From an uncultured Vibrio sp. (GTDB lineage: Bacteria > Pseudomonadota > Gammaproteobacteria > Enterobacterales > Vibrionaceae): a DNA stretch of 64,000 nucleotides. The notes below the pieces were generated by a model. That model searched no databases. It saw nothing but the letters and a program-made list of their open reading frames with translations, and was not told the origin of the DNA. Both the position numbers and the translations under genes were made by a program. Below are positions 53,586 to 64,000 of this stretch, piece by piece. The stretch spans positions 1,674,001 through 1,738,000 of the forward strand of contig NZ_OY776223.1 of NCBI RefSeq assembly GCF_963675395.1, in the 5' to 3' direction. Numbering within the stretch: the first letter of the stretch is position 1; each line of letters begins with the position of its first letter.

Positions 53586-54803
53586 TTATCCGCTCATTAA
53601 GTTATTCATTTCTAGCATTGGCATCAAGGTCGCCATAACAATGAACAGTACTAGGCCGGCCATTAAGGCAATCAATACCGGGGTGAAAATACCCAATGCA
53701 ATGTTGACGGTAGATTCAAAGTTCTGGTCTTGGTTGTCCGCTGCACGAGTAAGCATGCTTTCCAGCTCGCCACTTTGCTCACCACTGGCAATCATGTGTA
53801 GCATCATTGGCGGGAATAAACGGGTTTGATCGAGAGCCCGACGCAAGCTGGCCCCTTCACGAACGCTATCTGCGGCCACCAACACTTGTTGTTTCACATA
53901 ACGGTTTGACATTACGTCCACCGCGACACGCATCCCTTCAAGAATAGGGATAGCACTAGAGGTACAAATTGAAAGTGTACGAGCGAATCTCGCGGTATTG
54001 AGACCTTTAGAAATCTTACCTAACAGCGGTAAATTAAGAATTTTTTTATCCCAAGCAAGGCGAAAATCGGGCTTTTGCAACGCAAGCTTGAGAGCATAGA
54101 AAAACGCCACCAGCAGCGCGAAAATAATCAAACCCCATTGCTGAACAAACTCACTCGCCGCTAATAGGATTTGTGTTGATTGAGGCAGTTCCTGCCCCAT
54201 TTGAATAATAGGGTCGATGATTTTCGGCACCACAGTCGCCAGTAAGAAAGAGACGATTGCAACGGCAAAGACCACTAAAACCACAGGGTAAATCATCGCT
54301 TGCAGCAATTTAGAACGCATTTTTTGACGGTTTTCTACGTAATCCGCCAAACGCTCCAATACTGCATCCAAATGCCCTGATTTTTCTCCCGCTGCGACCA
54401 TCGAGCGATACAGTTCGTCGAAAACATGAGGATAATCACTCAAACTGTCTGCCAGAGGATAACCTTCGGTCACTTTTGCACGAACCGCGGCCATCATCGA
54501 GCGAATACGTGGCTTTTCTGCTTGCTCAGACACCGCACGTAAACACTCTTCGAGTGGCATTCCCGATTGCACCAACGTCGAAAGCTGGCGGGTGATCAAG
54601 GCGAGTTCGGCCGTTTTGATACCCCGCTTAAAGCTCACCGAACCGGAAGATTTGGCCGCCTTTGCTTTGGTTTCTACGACTTCGATAGGGATCATCCCTT
54701 GCTCTTTCAGTCGTTGGCGCACCTGACGTGCATTATCGCCTTCTATGGTGCCTTTCTTTTGTTTCCCTTTGGCGTCCAGCGCTTTGTACTCAAATGCCGC
54801 CAT
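53586..54803 (-). CDS. gspF: Type II secretion inner-membrane platform protein F
   Basis: 405 residues with two GspF repeats, about 70-190 and 275-395 (TRQLSTLVQSGMPLEECLRA and FARTLSICTSSAIPILEGM), and three membrane segments. Its start overlaps the gspE stop (TAATG). It anchors the pseudopilus assembly machinery. Confidence 0.97.
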   Translation of the reverse strand: MAAFEYKALDAKGKQKKGTIEGDNARQVRQRLKEQGMIPIEVVETKAKAAKSSGSVSFKRGIKTAELALITRQLSTLVQSGMPLEECLRAVSEQAEKPRIRSMMAAVRAKVTEGYPLADSLSDYPHVFDELYRSMVAAGEKSGHLDAVLERLADYVENRQKMRSKLLQAMIYPVVLVVFAVAIVSFLLATVVPKIIDPIIQMGQELPQSTQILLAASEFVQQWGLIIFALLVAFFYALKLALQKPDFRLAWDKKILNLPLLGKISKGLNTARFARTLSICTSSAIPILEGMRVAVDVMSNRYVKQQVLVAADSVREGASLRRALDQTRLFPPMMLHMIASGEQSGELESMLTRAADNQDQNFESTVNIALGIFTPVLIALMAGLVLFIVMATLMPMLEMNNLMSG

Positions 54804-56305
54804 TACGCTTCCTTCGTCACTCGCATCACTTCTTCAAGTGAAGTAATACCAAGGCGCACCTTGCTTAAGCCATCACTCCGAATACTTGGTGTATGCCCTC
54901 GAACGGCTTTTTCAACCTCTTGCTCGCCCGCTTCGCTATGGATCAATTCTTGAACTTTCTCATCGACCATCACCAACTCGTGAATACCCGTTCGACCTCG
55001 ATAACCCTTTTGGTTACACGCTTCACAGCCAACCGCTCGATGTAGAACTAAAGATTCGTGCTCAGCGATACCAAACAGCTTCTTTTGTTCTCTATCCGCT
55101 TCATAAGGCTGCTTACAATCCGGGCAGAGAGTACGAATTAGACGCTGCGCTAACACACCCAGTAGTGACGATGAAATCAAGAACGGTTCAATGCCCATAT
55201 CGCGCAGACGTGTAATGGCGCCCACTGCGGTGTTGGTGTGAAGCGTCGACATCACTAAGTGACCAGTCAAAGAGGCTTGCACGGCAATTTGTGCGGTCTC
55301 TAAGTCACGGATCTCACCGACCATCACTACATCCGGGTCTTGACGCAATATTGCACGTAGGCCACGGGCAAAGGTCATGTCTACTTTCGTGTTGACCTGC
55401 GTCTGACCGATACCGTCGATATCAAATTCGATCGGGTCTTCTACTGTCAGGATGTTACGTTCGTTACTGTTAATTTCTTGCAAGCCAGCATACAAGGTGG
55501 TGGATTTACCAGAACCAGTCGGACCGGTCACCAAAATAATGCCATGTGGGCGCTGGATAAGATGACGGAAATTATCATGTACTGAGCGAGTCATACCCAA
55601 GCTGTGCAGATCAAGACGCGTGGCATTCTTGTCTAGCAGACGCATCACCACTCGCTCGCCGTGCGAAGATGGCATAGTCGAAACACGCACATCAACGGCG
55701 CGACCACCAATACGCAAGGAGATACGACCATCCTGAGGCACACGCTTTTCAGCGATATCCAGTTTGGCCATGACTTTGACACGAGAAACCAGAAGGGGTG
55801 CCAGCTTACGACTTGGCGTCAGGACTTCACGTAATACCCCATCGACACGGAAGCGAATAGAGAGCTTTTTCTCGAACGTTTCAATGTGAATATCCGAAGC
55901 CCCTTCTTTGATGGCTTCTCCCAACATTGCGTTAATTAATTTAATGATTGGGGCGTCGTCTTCGGACTCAAGCAAGTCTTCATCATGTGGCAACTCTTCT
56001 GCAAGAGAGAAGAAATCATCACTGTCTGCACCGATGTCTTCCATCAACTGACGCGCTTCAGAAGAATCTCGCTGGTACGCTTCAGTCAGCTTTTTATCGA
56101 ACGCTTCCTGGTCGATAGGCTGAGGCACGAAGCTCTGCTTAATCACACGACGCACTTCAACCAGAGCCGCCGGGTTAAGCGGCTCCACATAATAGAGAAT
56201 GGGTGGGCGCTCAGGATGTTCCGTCTCCAGCACCAGTTTAAAGCGATTGGCAAAACTGAATGGCAGACGACGCATACTTGGCGCAGTGTCTAACATATCG
56301 ACCAT
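54803..56305 (-). CDS. gspE: Type II secretion ATPase E
   Basis: Cytoplasmic hexameric ATPase of 500 residues. Walker A GPTGSGKS at 261-268, an Asp box around VEDPIEF (288-294), Walker [10 protein letters not shown] (326-334), the His box STLHTN, and the zinc-binding tetracysteine CPDC (394-397) and CEAC (427-430). The ATG shares a base with the gspD stop. Confidence 0.98.
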   Translation of the reverse strand: MVDMLDTAPSMRRLPFSFANRFKLVLETEHPERPPILYYVEPLNPAALVEVRRVIKQSFVPQPIDQEAFDKKLTEAYQRDSSEARQLMEDIGADSDDFFSLAEELPHDEDLLESEDDAPIIKLINAMLGEAIKEGASDIHIETFEKKLSIRFRVDGVLREVLTPSRKLAPLLVSRVKVMAKLDIAEKRVPQDGRISLRIGGRAVDVRVSTMPSSHGERVVMRLLDKNATRLDLHSLGMTRSVHDNFRHLIQRPHGIILVTGPTGSGKSTTLYAGLQEINSNERNILTVEDPIEFDIDGIGQTQVNTKVDMTFARGLRAILRQDPDVVMVGEIRDLETAQIAVQASLTGHLVMSTLHTNTAVGAITRLRDMGIEPFLISSSLLGVLAQRLIRTLCPDCKQPYEADREQKKLFGIAEHESLVLHRAVGCEACNQKGYRGRTGIHELVMVDEKVQELIHSEAGEQEVEKAVRGHTPSIRSDGLSKVRLGITSLEEVMRVTKEA

Positions 56306-58326
56306 TAGTTCACACTCATCTGATCAAGAAATGCCTGGATCTCAGCGGGGTGCTTGCGATCTTGTCCATACTCAGGCATCAATGGAACTTTATCATCCGC
56401 CATCAATTGCAAGCCTTGCTCCGCTTTATACAATTGTTCTGCGCGAATAAAGTTGTACTTACGCTGAGTAATACCATCCGCCGTCATTCCATCACGGATA
56501 ATGGTTGGCTTAATGAACACCATCAAATTGCGCTTTTGCGTTTCCGTACTGGTTGATTTAAACAAGTGACCTAGAACAGGTATATCACCCAGTAGAGGGA
56601 CTTTTGCCACACTCTCCAGTGCGCGCTCATCAACCAAGCCGCCCAGCACGAGCATCTGACCATCCTGAACCATGACTGAAGTGTTTAGCTGACGTTTAGC
56701 AAAGCGAACGTCGACCGCACCATTGGCACCTAAAACGTTCGACACTTCTTGTTCAATATTTAATTGAACGGAATCCCCTTCGTTAATTTGTGGCACCACT
56801 TTCAGCTTGATGCCGACTTCTTTGCGGTCCACGGTCTGGAATGGGTTGTCGTTGTTTGAGCCGGCAGTCGAACCAGTAATAACTGGCACTTCCTCACCAA
56901 CAATGAATGATGCTTCACCGTTATCCATCACCGTAATGCTCGGAGATGACAGGATGTTAGAGTTTGAATCCGTCGCCACAGCATTAATCAGTGCTGTCCA
57001 GTCACCCATCACGATGCTCATTGCGGCGCCGTTTACACCACTTAACGCAGAGGCCAATGTTGAGTAATCACCTTCTTCAGTGTACTCACGAGTCTGCCAA
57101 CTACTTGAATCGCTGTCCCAGTAGCTTTCTGTCTGTGTGGTGTCTTTTGCTTCTTCCAAACCAACCATGACTTCGCCGATTTGCGCACCAGAGCCGTACT
57201 GAATCACAGCGCCCGTCTCTAGCGAGCCCCATTGAACGCCAAGGTTAATACCATCACCTTCCGACATTTCAACAATCAAGGCTTCAATCAATACCTGTGC
57301 TCGGCGGATATCAAGCTGGGCGATAACATCTTGTAAAGCCATCATGATATCTGGTGGCGCAGTCAGCACGAGCGCATTGGTTGCTGGATGAGCAGCGATC
57401 ACCACTTCGCCACGCTGAGTAGTCGCTCTCTGTCCCTGACCCGCTTGCTTTTCCGCTTGTAGGTTATCTGACACACCTTTCAATACATCGACCAAATCTT
57501 CGGCCTTTGCGTTCTTAAGGTATACCACTCGGTTGTTGCCTTTCGTCGCCATCTCTACATCAAGTTGACGAATTAAGCGTTTAAGACGAGCACGTACTTT
57601 AGGATCACCCGAGATAAGAATCGCATTGGTGCGATCATCGGCCACGATCTTAGGCTCAAGGAATTCTGGGGTACTTTTCTGGTTGGTGCTTTTGTTCAGT
57701 GCTTCAACAATACGTACCATCTCTGCTGCCGAGGCGTTACGTAGCTCGACCAGCTCAATTTCTTTATCACCCGCCTGATCAACGCGTTTAATGATTTCTG
57801 CCAAGCGATTGACCACCGCCGCACGACCCGTGATCAGGATGATGTTGGCCGGATCATAGTGAACCACGTTACCAGCACCGGCATTGTTAATTAACTGACG
57901 AAGCAAAGGAGATAATTCACGTACCGATACATTACGTACAGCAACAACTCGGGTAATAACGCTGTCGCCTTGCGCGCTACTATCACCTAAAACAGGTATC
58001 GCAGACGTCTTCGAGTCTTTGGCTTTAATCACTTTCAGTACGTTGTTGTCCATCTCAACAACTGCGTAGCCGTAAACTTCGAGTACGTTAAGGAAAAAGC
58101 TGTAGTATTGCTCTTCATTCAGCACGTCATAACTACGGACATCAATTTTTCCACGCACCGATGGATCAACAATGATGGTTTTTTCTAAGTTACGACCAAC
58201 GATGTTAATAAATTCCTGAATATCCGTACCTTTAAAGCTGGCACTAAATTCATTTGCTATCGTACCCGGAGCCCAAAGTAGGCTCCCTGCCAATAACCAA
58301 GCACTTTTGCTTAACCAATGTTTCAC
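56305..58326 (-). CDS. gspD: Type II secretion outer-membrane secretin D
   Basis: 673 residues forming the outer-membrane channel. Signal peptide cleaved near IAN (residue 25), then N0 ([20 protein letters not shown]), N1, N2 and N3 domains to about 330. The secretin core follows, with [14 protein letters not shown] and the C-terminal S domain ([10 protein letters not shown] onward). In vibrios this Vibrio-type secretin may use GspA/B elsewhere for assembly. Confidence 0.98.
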   Translation of the reverse strand: MKHWLSKSAWLLAGSLLWAPGTIANEFSASFKGTDIQEFINIVGRNLEKTIIVDPSVRGKIDVRSYDVLNEEQYYSFFLNVLEVYGYAVVEMDNNVLKVIKAKDSKTSAIPVLGDSSAQGDSVITRVVAVRNVSVRELSPLLRQLINNAGAGNVVHYDPANIILITGRAAVVNRLAEIIKRVDQAGDKEIELVELRNASAAEMVRIVEALNKSTNQKSTPEFLEPKIVADDRTNAILISGDPKVRARLKRLIRQLDVEMATKGNNRVVYLKNAKAEDLVDVLKGVSDNLQAEKQAGQGQRATTQRGEVVIAAHPATNALVLTAPPDIMMALQDVIAQLDIRRAQVLIEALIVEMSEGDGINLGVQWGSLETGAVIQYGSGAQIGEVMVGLEEAKDTTQTESYWDSDSSSWQTREYTEEGDYSTLASALSGVNGAAMSIVMGDWTALINAVATDSNSNILSSPSITVMDNGEASFIVGEEVPVITGSTAGSNNDNPFQTVDRKEVGIKLKVVPQINEGDSVQLNIEQEVSNVLGANGAVDVRFAKRQLNTSVMVQDGQMLVLGGLVDERALESVAKVPLLGDIPVLGHLFKSTSTETQKRNLMVFIKPTIIRDGMTADGITQRKYNFIRAEQLYKAEQGLQLMADDKVPLMPEYGQDRKHPAEIQAFLDQMSVN

Positions 58327-58362
58327 GTATGTCTCCCTGCACTTACGCTGATAGCCTAAGTA

Positions 58363-59280
58363 TTACAATTGGATATAGATTTCGTATTGCTGGCCTTCTC
58401 GCTCAACAGTCAAATTCAGCTCTTGCGGATCGCTCATTATTCGCATCAATTCAGCTGAAGAAGAAGGGTCACTTAAGTCGATCCCGTTTAGTTGTACTGC
58501 AATATCACCAGACTCTAAACCCACATCATTAAACAATGCGGCGTCGCGCCCCGGAGCAACTCGGTAACCAATAATGTCGTCACCATTCTTCACGGGGGAA
58601 ATGCTGATGTATTTAAAAACACTTTTCGGATCTTGAGCGATTTCCTCGCGGATTTGCTCCAATTTGTCACCAACTACAGATTCTTGCTGGACAGCCTGCG
58701 CTCGCCTCAGCTGTGGCGATTCAGATAACTTGTTGTACTCAACTCCCTGCATCATCAGAGTTTCGTCACGGCCTTGGTTATCGATGATGACACGATCGAC
58801 TAATACGGCTTTCAATGTCGCACGTGTGCCTTCGATTTCTTCACCGATACCATAGGTTGACTGCTTACCTCGATTGGCGATAACCGCTAAACTGCTTTGC
58901 ACCTGATTACTGGCCACAGCCCCCACGAGAGTTAAATTCAGACGAGTCTTAGGTGCATCTTTGACAACCGGTTGATCGATAATGACAGGTTTTTTTTCAG
59001 TGTATTGGCCAAATAAGTGAGCATTTTGAAGGGCATTGAAATCAATTTCGTTGTCGTTATTGCCAGCAATAACGTTACCTGCTGTAGGTCGCCAAGGCGT
59101 TATTTCCGTCGTTTGTGGTATCAGTAACCACACTACTTTGCCGAGCAACCATCCGACTAGCGCGATAAATAAACAAGTAAATAGCAAACTAAGCTTGGTT
59201 TGAATCGCGTAGTTATTGGATTTCATCTGAGCCAGTATTGGGCTGCTCGATAATCCAGCACTCAGCTCTATTCGCTTCAC
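58363..59280 (-). CDS. gspC: Type II secretion protein C
   Basis: First gene of the operon; GTG start at 59280 behind AAGGA; 305 residues. A TM at about 32-52 (LLFTCLFIALVGWLLGKVVW) is followed by the homology region (ARLNLTLVG-like, here TRLNLTLVGAVAS) that contacts the secretin, and a C-terminal PDZ domain (GLESGDIAVQLNGIDLSDP). It links the inner-membrane platform to GspD and helps choose substrates. Confidence 0.96.
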   Translation of the reverse strand: MKRIELSAGLSSSPILAQMKSNNYAIQTKLSLLFTCLFIALVGWLLGKVVWLLIPQTTEITPWRPTAGNVIAGNNDNEIDFNALQNAHLFGQYTEKKPVIIDQPVVKDAPKTRLNLTLVGAVASNQVQSSLAVIANRGKQSTYGIGEEIEGTRATLKAVLVDRVIIDNQGRDETLMMQGVEYNKLSESPQLRRAQAVQQESVVGDKLEQIREEIAQDPKSVFKYISISPVKNGDDIIGYRVAPGRDAALFNDVGLESGDIAVQLNGIDLSDPSSSAELMRIMSDPQELNLTVEREGQQYEIYIQL

Positions 59281-59530
59281 TAAATTGATTCCTTTCTTTC
59301 GATATAGGTCGAACTGGCTATAAAAAACATCGACTCTATCATCTCTATAATGACAGTAAAATTACTAACAAAAAAATAGCAGCAAATTATATCATAACGA
59401 ATATTACTTACCTTTTTCTTCTTCAGTTTTTGCCAACTCCCTTGAAAAAAATAGGTCTTGACTCCATCTGTAGGTGAATAATCCATCACTCACTGCTGTA
59501 AATAGCAGTGGTTAGATAGCGTAGTGTTGT
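59281..59530. other. Divergent control region between gspC and hslR
   Basis: 250 AT-rich bases. TTGACT occurs at 59458-59463 before hslR, but I cannot find a convincing -10 box or heat-shock promoter. A minus-strand frame at 59280-59489 is not supported. Confidence 0.4.
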
Positions 59531-59917
59531 ATGAGTTCCGAGAATGAAGCCGTTAGGCTAGATAAATGGCTTTGGGCCGCAAGATTTTATAAAACCCGCC
59601 CCATTGCTCGTAACATGGTCGATGGCGGTAAAGTCCACTATAATGGCCAACGAAGCAAACCAAGTAAAATCGTTGAAGTGGGCGCCGAAATTAAACTTCG
59701 TCAAGGCAACGAAGAAAAAACGGTGATCATCGAGAAAATCTCTGATCAACGTCGTGGGGCACCAATCGCACAAACTCTGTATCGCGAAACTGAAGACAGT
59801 ATTACAAAGCGAGAGGAACACGCGACTCAACGTAAACTTAATGCCCACAACCCAAGTCCAGAACGCCGCCCTGATAAAAAGCAGCGCCGTGACATCATTA
59901 AGTTCAAGCATCAATAA
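59531..59917 (+). CDS. hslR: Heat shock protein 15 (ribosome-associated S4 protein)
   Basis: 128 residues with an S4 RNA-binding domain at the start ([32 protein letters not shown]) and a very basic C-terminal helix ([15 protein letters not shown]). Hsp15 rescues 50S subunits carrying stalled nascent chains. It lies 31 bases before hslO. Confidence 0.96.
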   Translation: MSSENEAVRLDKWLWAARFYKTRPIARNMVDGGKVHYNGQRSKPSKIVEVGAEIKLRQGNEEKTVIIEKISDQRRGAPIAQTLYRETEDSITKREEHATQRKLNAHNPSPERRPDKKQRRDIIKFKHQ

Positions 59918-59948
59918 ACGCCGGAAATACCAACGAGGAAATCACTCC

Positions 59949-60824
59949 ATGGCAAATAATGTTTTAAACCGCTACCTATTTGAAGACCTTTCAGTTCGTG
60001 GCGAGTTGGTACAATTGGATGAAGCGTACCAGCGTATTATCTCCAGCAAGGAATATCCGGCAGCAGTACAAAAACTGTTGGGCGAGCTACTCGTATCAAC
60101 CACACTTTTAACCGCAACGCTTAAATTCGAAGGCTCAATCACGATTCAGCTACAAGGGGACGGCCCAGTCTCGCTAGCGGTTATTAATGGTGACCACAAA
60201 CAGAGAATTCGTGGTGTTGCTCGCTGGGAAGGCGATATTGCTGATGACGCTAGCCTTCACGATATGATGGGTAAAGGTCATATGGTGATCACTATTGAAC
60301 CTAAAGTAGGCGAGCGTTACCAGGGTGTAGTTGGCTTAGAAGGCGACAACCTGGCAGAGGTTCTGGAAGGCTATTTCGCCAACTCTGAGCAGCTAAAAAC
60401 GCGTCTTTGGATTCGCACGGGTGATTTCGAAGGTAAACCGCATGCTGCTGGTATGCTGATTCAGGTGATGCCTGATGGCACTGGCTCTCCTGATGATTTT
60501 GAACATCTGGAGCAACTGACTGACACAGTTAAAGAGGAAGAACTGTTCAGCTTAGAAGCCAATGAACTGCTCTACCGCTTATACAACCAGGACAAAGTAC
60601 GTCTGTACGAACCTCAACCGGTATCATTCCAATGCGGTTGTTCTCGTGAACGCAGTGGTGCAGCGATCGTCACTGTTGAGAAAGCGGAAATTTATGACAT
60701 TTTAGCTGAAGTTGGATCGGTTTCGTTACATTGTGATTACTGTGGCACAACATATAGCTTCGATGAAGCTGAGATTACTGCGCTCTACGAACAAGCTTCA
60801 ACGGACAAAAAAACGCTGCATTAA
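59949..60824 (+). CDS. hslO: Redox-activated chaperone Hsp33
   Basis: 291 residues from ATG 59949 ([20 protein letters not shown]) after GAGGA; an earlier in-frame start would overlap hslR and is rejected. The zinc/redox switch is C229-G-C231 and C262-DY-C265, the CXC-CXXC pattern of Hsp33. It holds unfolding proteins during oxidative stress. Confidence 0.97.
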   Translation: MANNVLNRYLFEDLSVRGELVQLDEAYQRIISSKEYPAAVQKLLGELLVSTTLLTATLKFEGSITIQLQGDGPVSLAVINGDHKQRIRGVARWEGDIADDASLHDMMGKGHMVITIEPKVGERYQGVVGLEGDNLAEVLEGYFANSEQLKTRLWIRTGDFEGKPHAAGMLIQVMPDGTGSPDDFEHLEQLTDTVKEEELFSLEANELLYRLYNQDKVRLYEPQPVSFQCGCSRERSGAAIVTVEKAEIYDILAEVGSVSLHCDYCGTTYSFDEAEITALYEQASTDKKTLH

Positions 60825-60859
60825 TTTTCATAGCTTACCAAGCACGTAATTCCCCCTTC

Positions 60860-60888
60860 AAAAGGCCAGCTCAATGCTGGCCTTTTTG
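60860..60888 (+). terminator. hslO terminator
   Basis: AAAAGGCCAGC (60860-60870) pairs with GCTGGCCTTTT (60876-60886) and T's follow, about 35 bases after the stop codon. Confidence 0.92.
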
Positions 60889-61160
60889 TGACCCATCCCC
60901 CGTAAAACCTAACTTTTAACGTAATAAAATAACCGCTTAATTTTAAGTGATTAATAATTATTTTGCCCTAGCGTAAAGGATTGCGCGCACGATAAACTAT
61001 TCCAACCAATATGTGACGGGTCACCTAAAACCCCAGCAAAATCATGGATAAATTTTGAACTACATCCCTGTTTTATCCCAGTCCCGTTGCTAGCATGGTG
61101 AGCAGATAAAAATTAAAACATTCTTACAAAATCCCTACAAAATCCTTATAAGGAGCACCT
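60889..61160 (+). promoter_or_regulatory. pckA upstream region
   Basis: 272 bases without a gene. GTGACGGGTCAC (61013-61024) is a perfect 5-bp dyad with a two-base centre. It includes TGTGA but the spacing to TCAC is too short for a standard CRP site. A small repeat of AAAATCC(C)TTA/ACA lies just before the AAGGAG ribosome-binding site. Confidence 0.3.
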
Positions 61161-62789
61161 ATGACCGTTATGGAACATACGAAGGCTGCAACACTTGATT
61201 TAACCAGACATGGACTGCACAACGTAAAAGAGGTTCTGCGCAACCCAAGCTACGAAGTGCTGTTTGAAGAAGAAACGCGTGAAGAACTGACCGGTTATGA
61301 ACGCGGTGTGGTTACTGAATTAGGTGCGGTTGCCGTTGATACAGGCATCTTTACTGGTCGCTCACCAAAAGATAAATACATCGTTAAAGATGCAACGACA
61401 GAAGAAAACATGTGGTGGACTTCTGACGCAGTCAAAAATGACAACAAGCCAATCAACCAAGAAGTTTGGAATGAGCTAAAAGAATTAGTAACAAACCAAC
61501 TTTCTGGCAAACGTTTGTTTGTGATTGACGGTTACTGTGGTGCAAACCCTGATACACGCCTGAGCATTCGTGTCATTACGGAAGTGGCATGGCAAGCACA
61601 CTTCGTGAAAAACATGTTCATCCGCCCAACAGAAGAAGAACTGGCAACGTTTGAACCAGATTTCGTTGTGATGAACGGCGCGAAATGCACCAACCCGAAA
61701 TGGGAAGAGCAAGGTCTAAACTCTGAAAACTTCACCGTGTTCAACTTGACTGAGCGTACTCAGCTTATCGGCGGTACTTGGTACGGTGGTGAGATGAAGA
61801 AAGGCATGTTCGCCATGATGAACTACTTCCTTCCTCTGAAAGACATCGCATCGATGCACTGTAGTGCGAACATGGGCGAAGATGGCGATGTTGCAGTCTT
61901 CTTCGGCTTATCTGGTACAGGTAAAACAACGCTTTCAACAGACCCTAAACGCGCCCTAATTGGTGATGATGAGCACGGCTGGGATGACGACGGCGTATTT
62001 AACTTCGAAGGTGGTTGTTACGCGAAGACCATCAAACTGTCGAAAGAAGCAGAGCCTGATATCTACAACGCTATCCGCCGCGACGCGCTGCTGGAAAACG
62101 TAACGGTACGTAACGATGGCTCTATCGACTTTGATGATGGCTCTAAGACAGAGAACACTCGTGTTTCTTACCCGCTTTACCACATTGAAAACATCGTTAA
62201 GCCAGTATCGAAAGGTGGTCACGCGAATAAAGTGATCTTCCTGTCAGCTGACGCGTTTGGTGTACTTCCTCCGGTATCGAAACTGACGCCAGAGCAAACC
62301 AAGTACCACTTCCTGTCTGGCTTTACTGCCAAACTAGCAGGTACAGAGCGCGGTATCACTGAGCCGACGCCAACTTTCTCTGCATGTTTTGGCGCGGCGT
62401 TCCTAACGCTTCACCCAACTAAGTACGCAGAAGTACTGGTTAAACGTATGGAAGCAGCAGGTGCAGAAGCTTACCTGGTTAACACTGGTTGGAATGGTAG
62501 CGGTAAACGTATCTCTATTCAGGATACACGCGGCATCATTGATGCGATCCTAGATGGCTCAATTGAAGATGCAGCAACGAAGCACATCCCAATCTTCAAC
62601 CTTGAAGTACCAACTTCACTACCAGGTGTCGATCCAAGCATTCTTGATCCACGTGATACTTACGTTGACCCTCTACAATGGGAAAGCAAAGCGAAAGATC
62701 TGGCAGAACGCTTTATCAATAACTTTGATAAATACACAGACAACGCCGAAGGTAAATCTCTGGTTGCTGCTGGTCCACAGCTTGACTAA
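61161..62789 (+). CDS. pckA: Phosphoenolpyruvate carboxykinase (ATP)
   Basis: Converts oxaloacetate and ATP to phosphoenolpyruvate, CO2 and ADP, the first committed step of gluconeogenesis. 542 residues, the usual length. Visible are the substrate region TGRSPKDKY (about 64-72), the P-loop [32 protein letters not shown] with the metal ligand Asp, and the late [10 protein letters not shown] block. AAGGAG sits seven bases before the ATG. The hslR-hslO-pckA order is conserved. Confidence 0.98.
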   Translation: MTVMEHTKAATLDLTRHGLHNVKEVLRNPSYEVLFEEETREELTGYERGVVTELGAVAVDTGIFTGRSPKDKYIVKDATTEENMWWTSDAVKNDNKPINQEVWNELKELVTNQLSGKRLFVIDGYCGANPDTRLSIRVITEVAWQAHFVKNMFIRPTEEELATFEPDFVVMNGAKCTNPKWEEQGLNSENFTVFNLTERTQLIGGTWYGGEMKKGMFAMMNYFLPLKDIASMHCSANMGEDGDVAVFFGLSGTGKTTLSTDPKRALIGDDEHGWDDDGVFNFEGGCYAKTIKLSKEAEPDIYNAIRRDALLENVTVRNDGSIDFDDGSKTENTRVSYPLYHIENIVKPVSKGGHANKVIFLSADAFGVLPPVSKLTPEQTKYHFLSGFTAKLAGTERGITEPTPTFSACFGAAFLTLHPTKYAEVLVKRMEAAGAEAYLVNTGWNGSGKRISIQDTRGIIDAILDGSIEDAATKHIPIFNLEVPTSLPGVDPSILDPRDTYVDPLQWESKAKDLAERFINNFDKYTDNAEGKSLVAAGPQLD

Positions 62790-62837
62790 TGTTGTGCGAA
62801 AACCCGGTCGAGAGTGACTTGGTTACCAAAATATTCT

Positions 62838-62866
62838 ACAAGCCCCTCTTTTGAGGGGCTTTTTAT
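62838..62866 (+). terminator. pckA terminator
   Basis: AGCCCCTC and GAGGGGCT form an 8-bp stem around TTTT, followed by a T-run. Confidence 0.9.
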
Positions 62867-62933
62867 TGAATCCCACCTAATATTGATACAAGCTAAAGCA
62901 GGTTTCCCTACTTTTACGCAGGTTCTGGCAAGG

Positions 62934-64000
62934 ATGAAAACAGCGCTTCGAATTCTAATTCTGTTACTTGTATTACTGATTGCTATCCCAGCAACCGTTA
63001 TAGCGCTGCTTACGACCTCTTACGCTAACCAAACCTGGGGCTTTATTTCACAGCATCTGAACCTGCCTGTTCAGGCAGATAAGGTGTATTACGACTTTCC
63101 CTACCACCTCTCTGTGCAAGGCATTCGAACTAAAAACGAACGTGTTTCCTACATTGAACAAGTCGATATGTGGCTGAACCCAGATGTGCGTCGTGATGGC
63201 AAGTGGATTGTCGATAGTTTGCTTATCGATGGTGTGAGCCTACAAAACGGGATACCTGCCTTACCCGACCTCAGCACGGTACTGTTCCACCAACTGGCAG
63301 TTAAGAATATTGAATACTCCAACAACCAATTAGTGGTCAATGGGTTAAACGTTCAAGTTCAAACGCCTGATTGGCATAACAGCCCATATGTAGTGCCTTA
63401 TGGTGAAATACAGCTATCAGCGGCTCAAATATACTGGAACGGTGAAGCTTTCGATAATGTCTTACTTGATGTGGATTATCGTTCTGAAAACAGCACACTC
63501 TACGGCTCTTCGTTTAAATGGCGAGGCAGTCAGGTTTCTGGTCAGGGTGAGCAATACCCTCAAGGCTGGTCTTTGGTTAATGTCACCCTCGACAAGCTTA
63601 AAATAAACAATACGCAGCTGAAATCTCTGCTTGCGAAGCCATGGCAAGAGATACCATTCAAGATCAGCCACATAAATAGCCTCGACCTGTTGAATGCTGA
63701 TATTGAATGGGGAGATTGGCACTGGCAAAATTTAGAGCTTTCGCTGGAAGATGCTGCGCTTCCGCTCTCGCTTTGGCACACACAAGCTCAGATATCTCTT
63801 CAAGCCGACAGTGTTCGCTTTCAGGACCAGACCGCGATAGAACCACGCTTAAGCGCGACAATGACGCCCGGTCAGATCGATCTGAAAGAGCTCTACTTAG
63901 ACTGGCAACAAGGTCGTGTTCAGGTTTCGGGGCAATTCCAGCCAACCCAATGGCAGATAGAAACTGCCTCAATTCAGGGCTTAAAATGGGCAATACAGCC
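62934..64000 (+). CDS. AsmA-like inner-membrane-anchored protein, 5' part only
   Basis: An ATG at 62934 opens a frame that runs without a stop to the window end (355 codons and two bases). The N-terminus is a membrane anchor (MKTALRILILLLVLLIAIPA). The rest is beta-rich and repetitive in style, with phrases such as WIVDSLLIDGVSLQNGIPAL and LAVKNIEYSNNQLVVNGLNV. These are typical of large AsmA/YhdP-like proteins thought to move phospholipids between membranes. CAAGG lies just before the ATG. The assignment rests on overall style, and the C-terminal AsmA domain is outside the window. Confidence 0.65.
   Translation, partial: MKTALRILILLLVLLIAIPATVIALLTTSYANQTWGFISQHLNLPVQADKVYYDFPYHLSVQGIRTKNERVSYIEQVDMWLNPDVRRDGKWIVDSLLIDGVSLQNGIPALPDLSTVLFHQLAVKNIEYSNNQLVVNGLNVQVQTPDWHNSPYVVPYGEIQLSAAQIYWNGEAFDNVLLDVDYRSENSTLYGSSFKWRGSQVSGQGEQYPQGWSLVNVTLDKLKINNTQLKSLLAKPWQEIPFKISHINSLDLLNADIEWGDWHWQNLELSLEDAALPLSLWHTQAQISLQADSVRFQDQTAIEPRLSATMTPGQIDLKELYLDWQQGRVQVSGQFQPTQWQIETASIQGLKWAIQ

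Noticed and set aside
59280..59489. Minus-strand 69-codon frame directly before gspC
   Set aside because: Covers the gspC leader and promoter region; no start signal and not a known part of the secretion operon.
61013..61024. GTGAC-GG-GTCAC dyad upstream of pckA as a CRP site
   Set aside because: The half-sites are four bases apart instead of six, so it does not fit CRP; kept only as an unassigned dyad.
1..64000. CRISPR array, integron attC array, prophage, tRNA or rRNA genes
   Set aside because: No regularly spaced repeats, integrase, phage genes or recognisable RNA genes were found on reading through the window.

Overview
The window is a stretch of a Vibrio large chromosome, most likely from the Harveyi/Parahaemolyticus side of the genus. 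The evidence is gene order and protein sequence. Blocks lpx acyltransferase-pyrE-rph-yicC, gmk-rpoZ-spoT-trmH-recG-xanP, ompR-envZ, greB, tex, bioH-comF-nfuA, nudE-cysQ, a twelve-gene type II secretion operon (gspC-N, called eps in Vibrio) and hslR-hslO-pckA are the conserved gammaproteobacterial backbone. Intergenic regions carry CTAG-rich palindromes and a dispersed repeat family. I saw no rRNA, tRNA, CRISPR array, insertion sequence or phage gene.

Layout. 1-3200: lipid A acyltransferase end, pyrE with a rph-coupled attenuator, rph, and divergent yicC. 3200-12900: an accessory block. It holds an unrecognised 47-residue small protein with its own promoter and terminator, a porin, and a tryptophan-catabolic operon (tnaC leader, tnaA, tnaB, RidA). 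It also holds a lipoprotein/YjbH surface-polysaccharide pair and psiE. 12900-27200: a large transport locus. A five-gene Yej/Opp-like peptide ABC importer (leftward) faces a TonB-dependent receptor and a six-gene TonB energising cluster (DUF3450, TtpC-like, ExbB, ExbD, TonB, TPR; rightward). Together these could carry a substrate, probably a peptide, across both membranes with a dedicated TonB motor. 27200-43200: gmk, rpoZ, spoT, trmH, recG, xanP (with a PurR-like operator), envZ/ompR, greB, an unusual periplasmic protein made of four tandem retropepsin-like units, and tex. 43200-47700: a small unrecognised gene, bioH, comF, nfuA, nudE, cysQ. 47700-59300: the type II secretion operon, transcribed leftward. 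59500-64000: hslR, hslO, pckA and the start of a large AsmA-like protein cut by the window end.

How genes work together: the tna operon imports tryptophan (TnaB), cleaves it to indole, pyruvate and ammonia (TnaA), and probably clears the reactive 2-aminoacrylate intermediate with RidA. A translated leader peptide would control it. GspC-N would export folded periplasmic proteins. OmpR/EnvZ, SpoT and omega supply global regulation.

The observations most worth following are: the four-unit retropepsin-like protein (38771-40651), with intact DTGAD motifs only in units 1 and 4; the apparently self-contained two-membrane import locus; a divergent TnaC leader peptide not previously marked as an ORF; the 47-residue small gene; and a dispersed GTCAT-ended repeat present in four copies. 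All functional statements are from reading the sequence and family knowledge; no database search was run.
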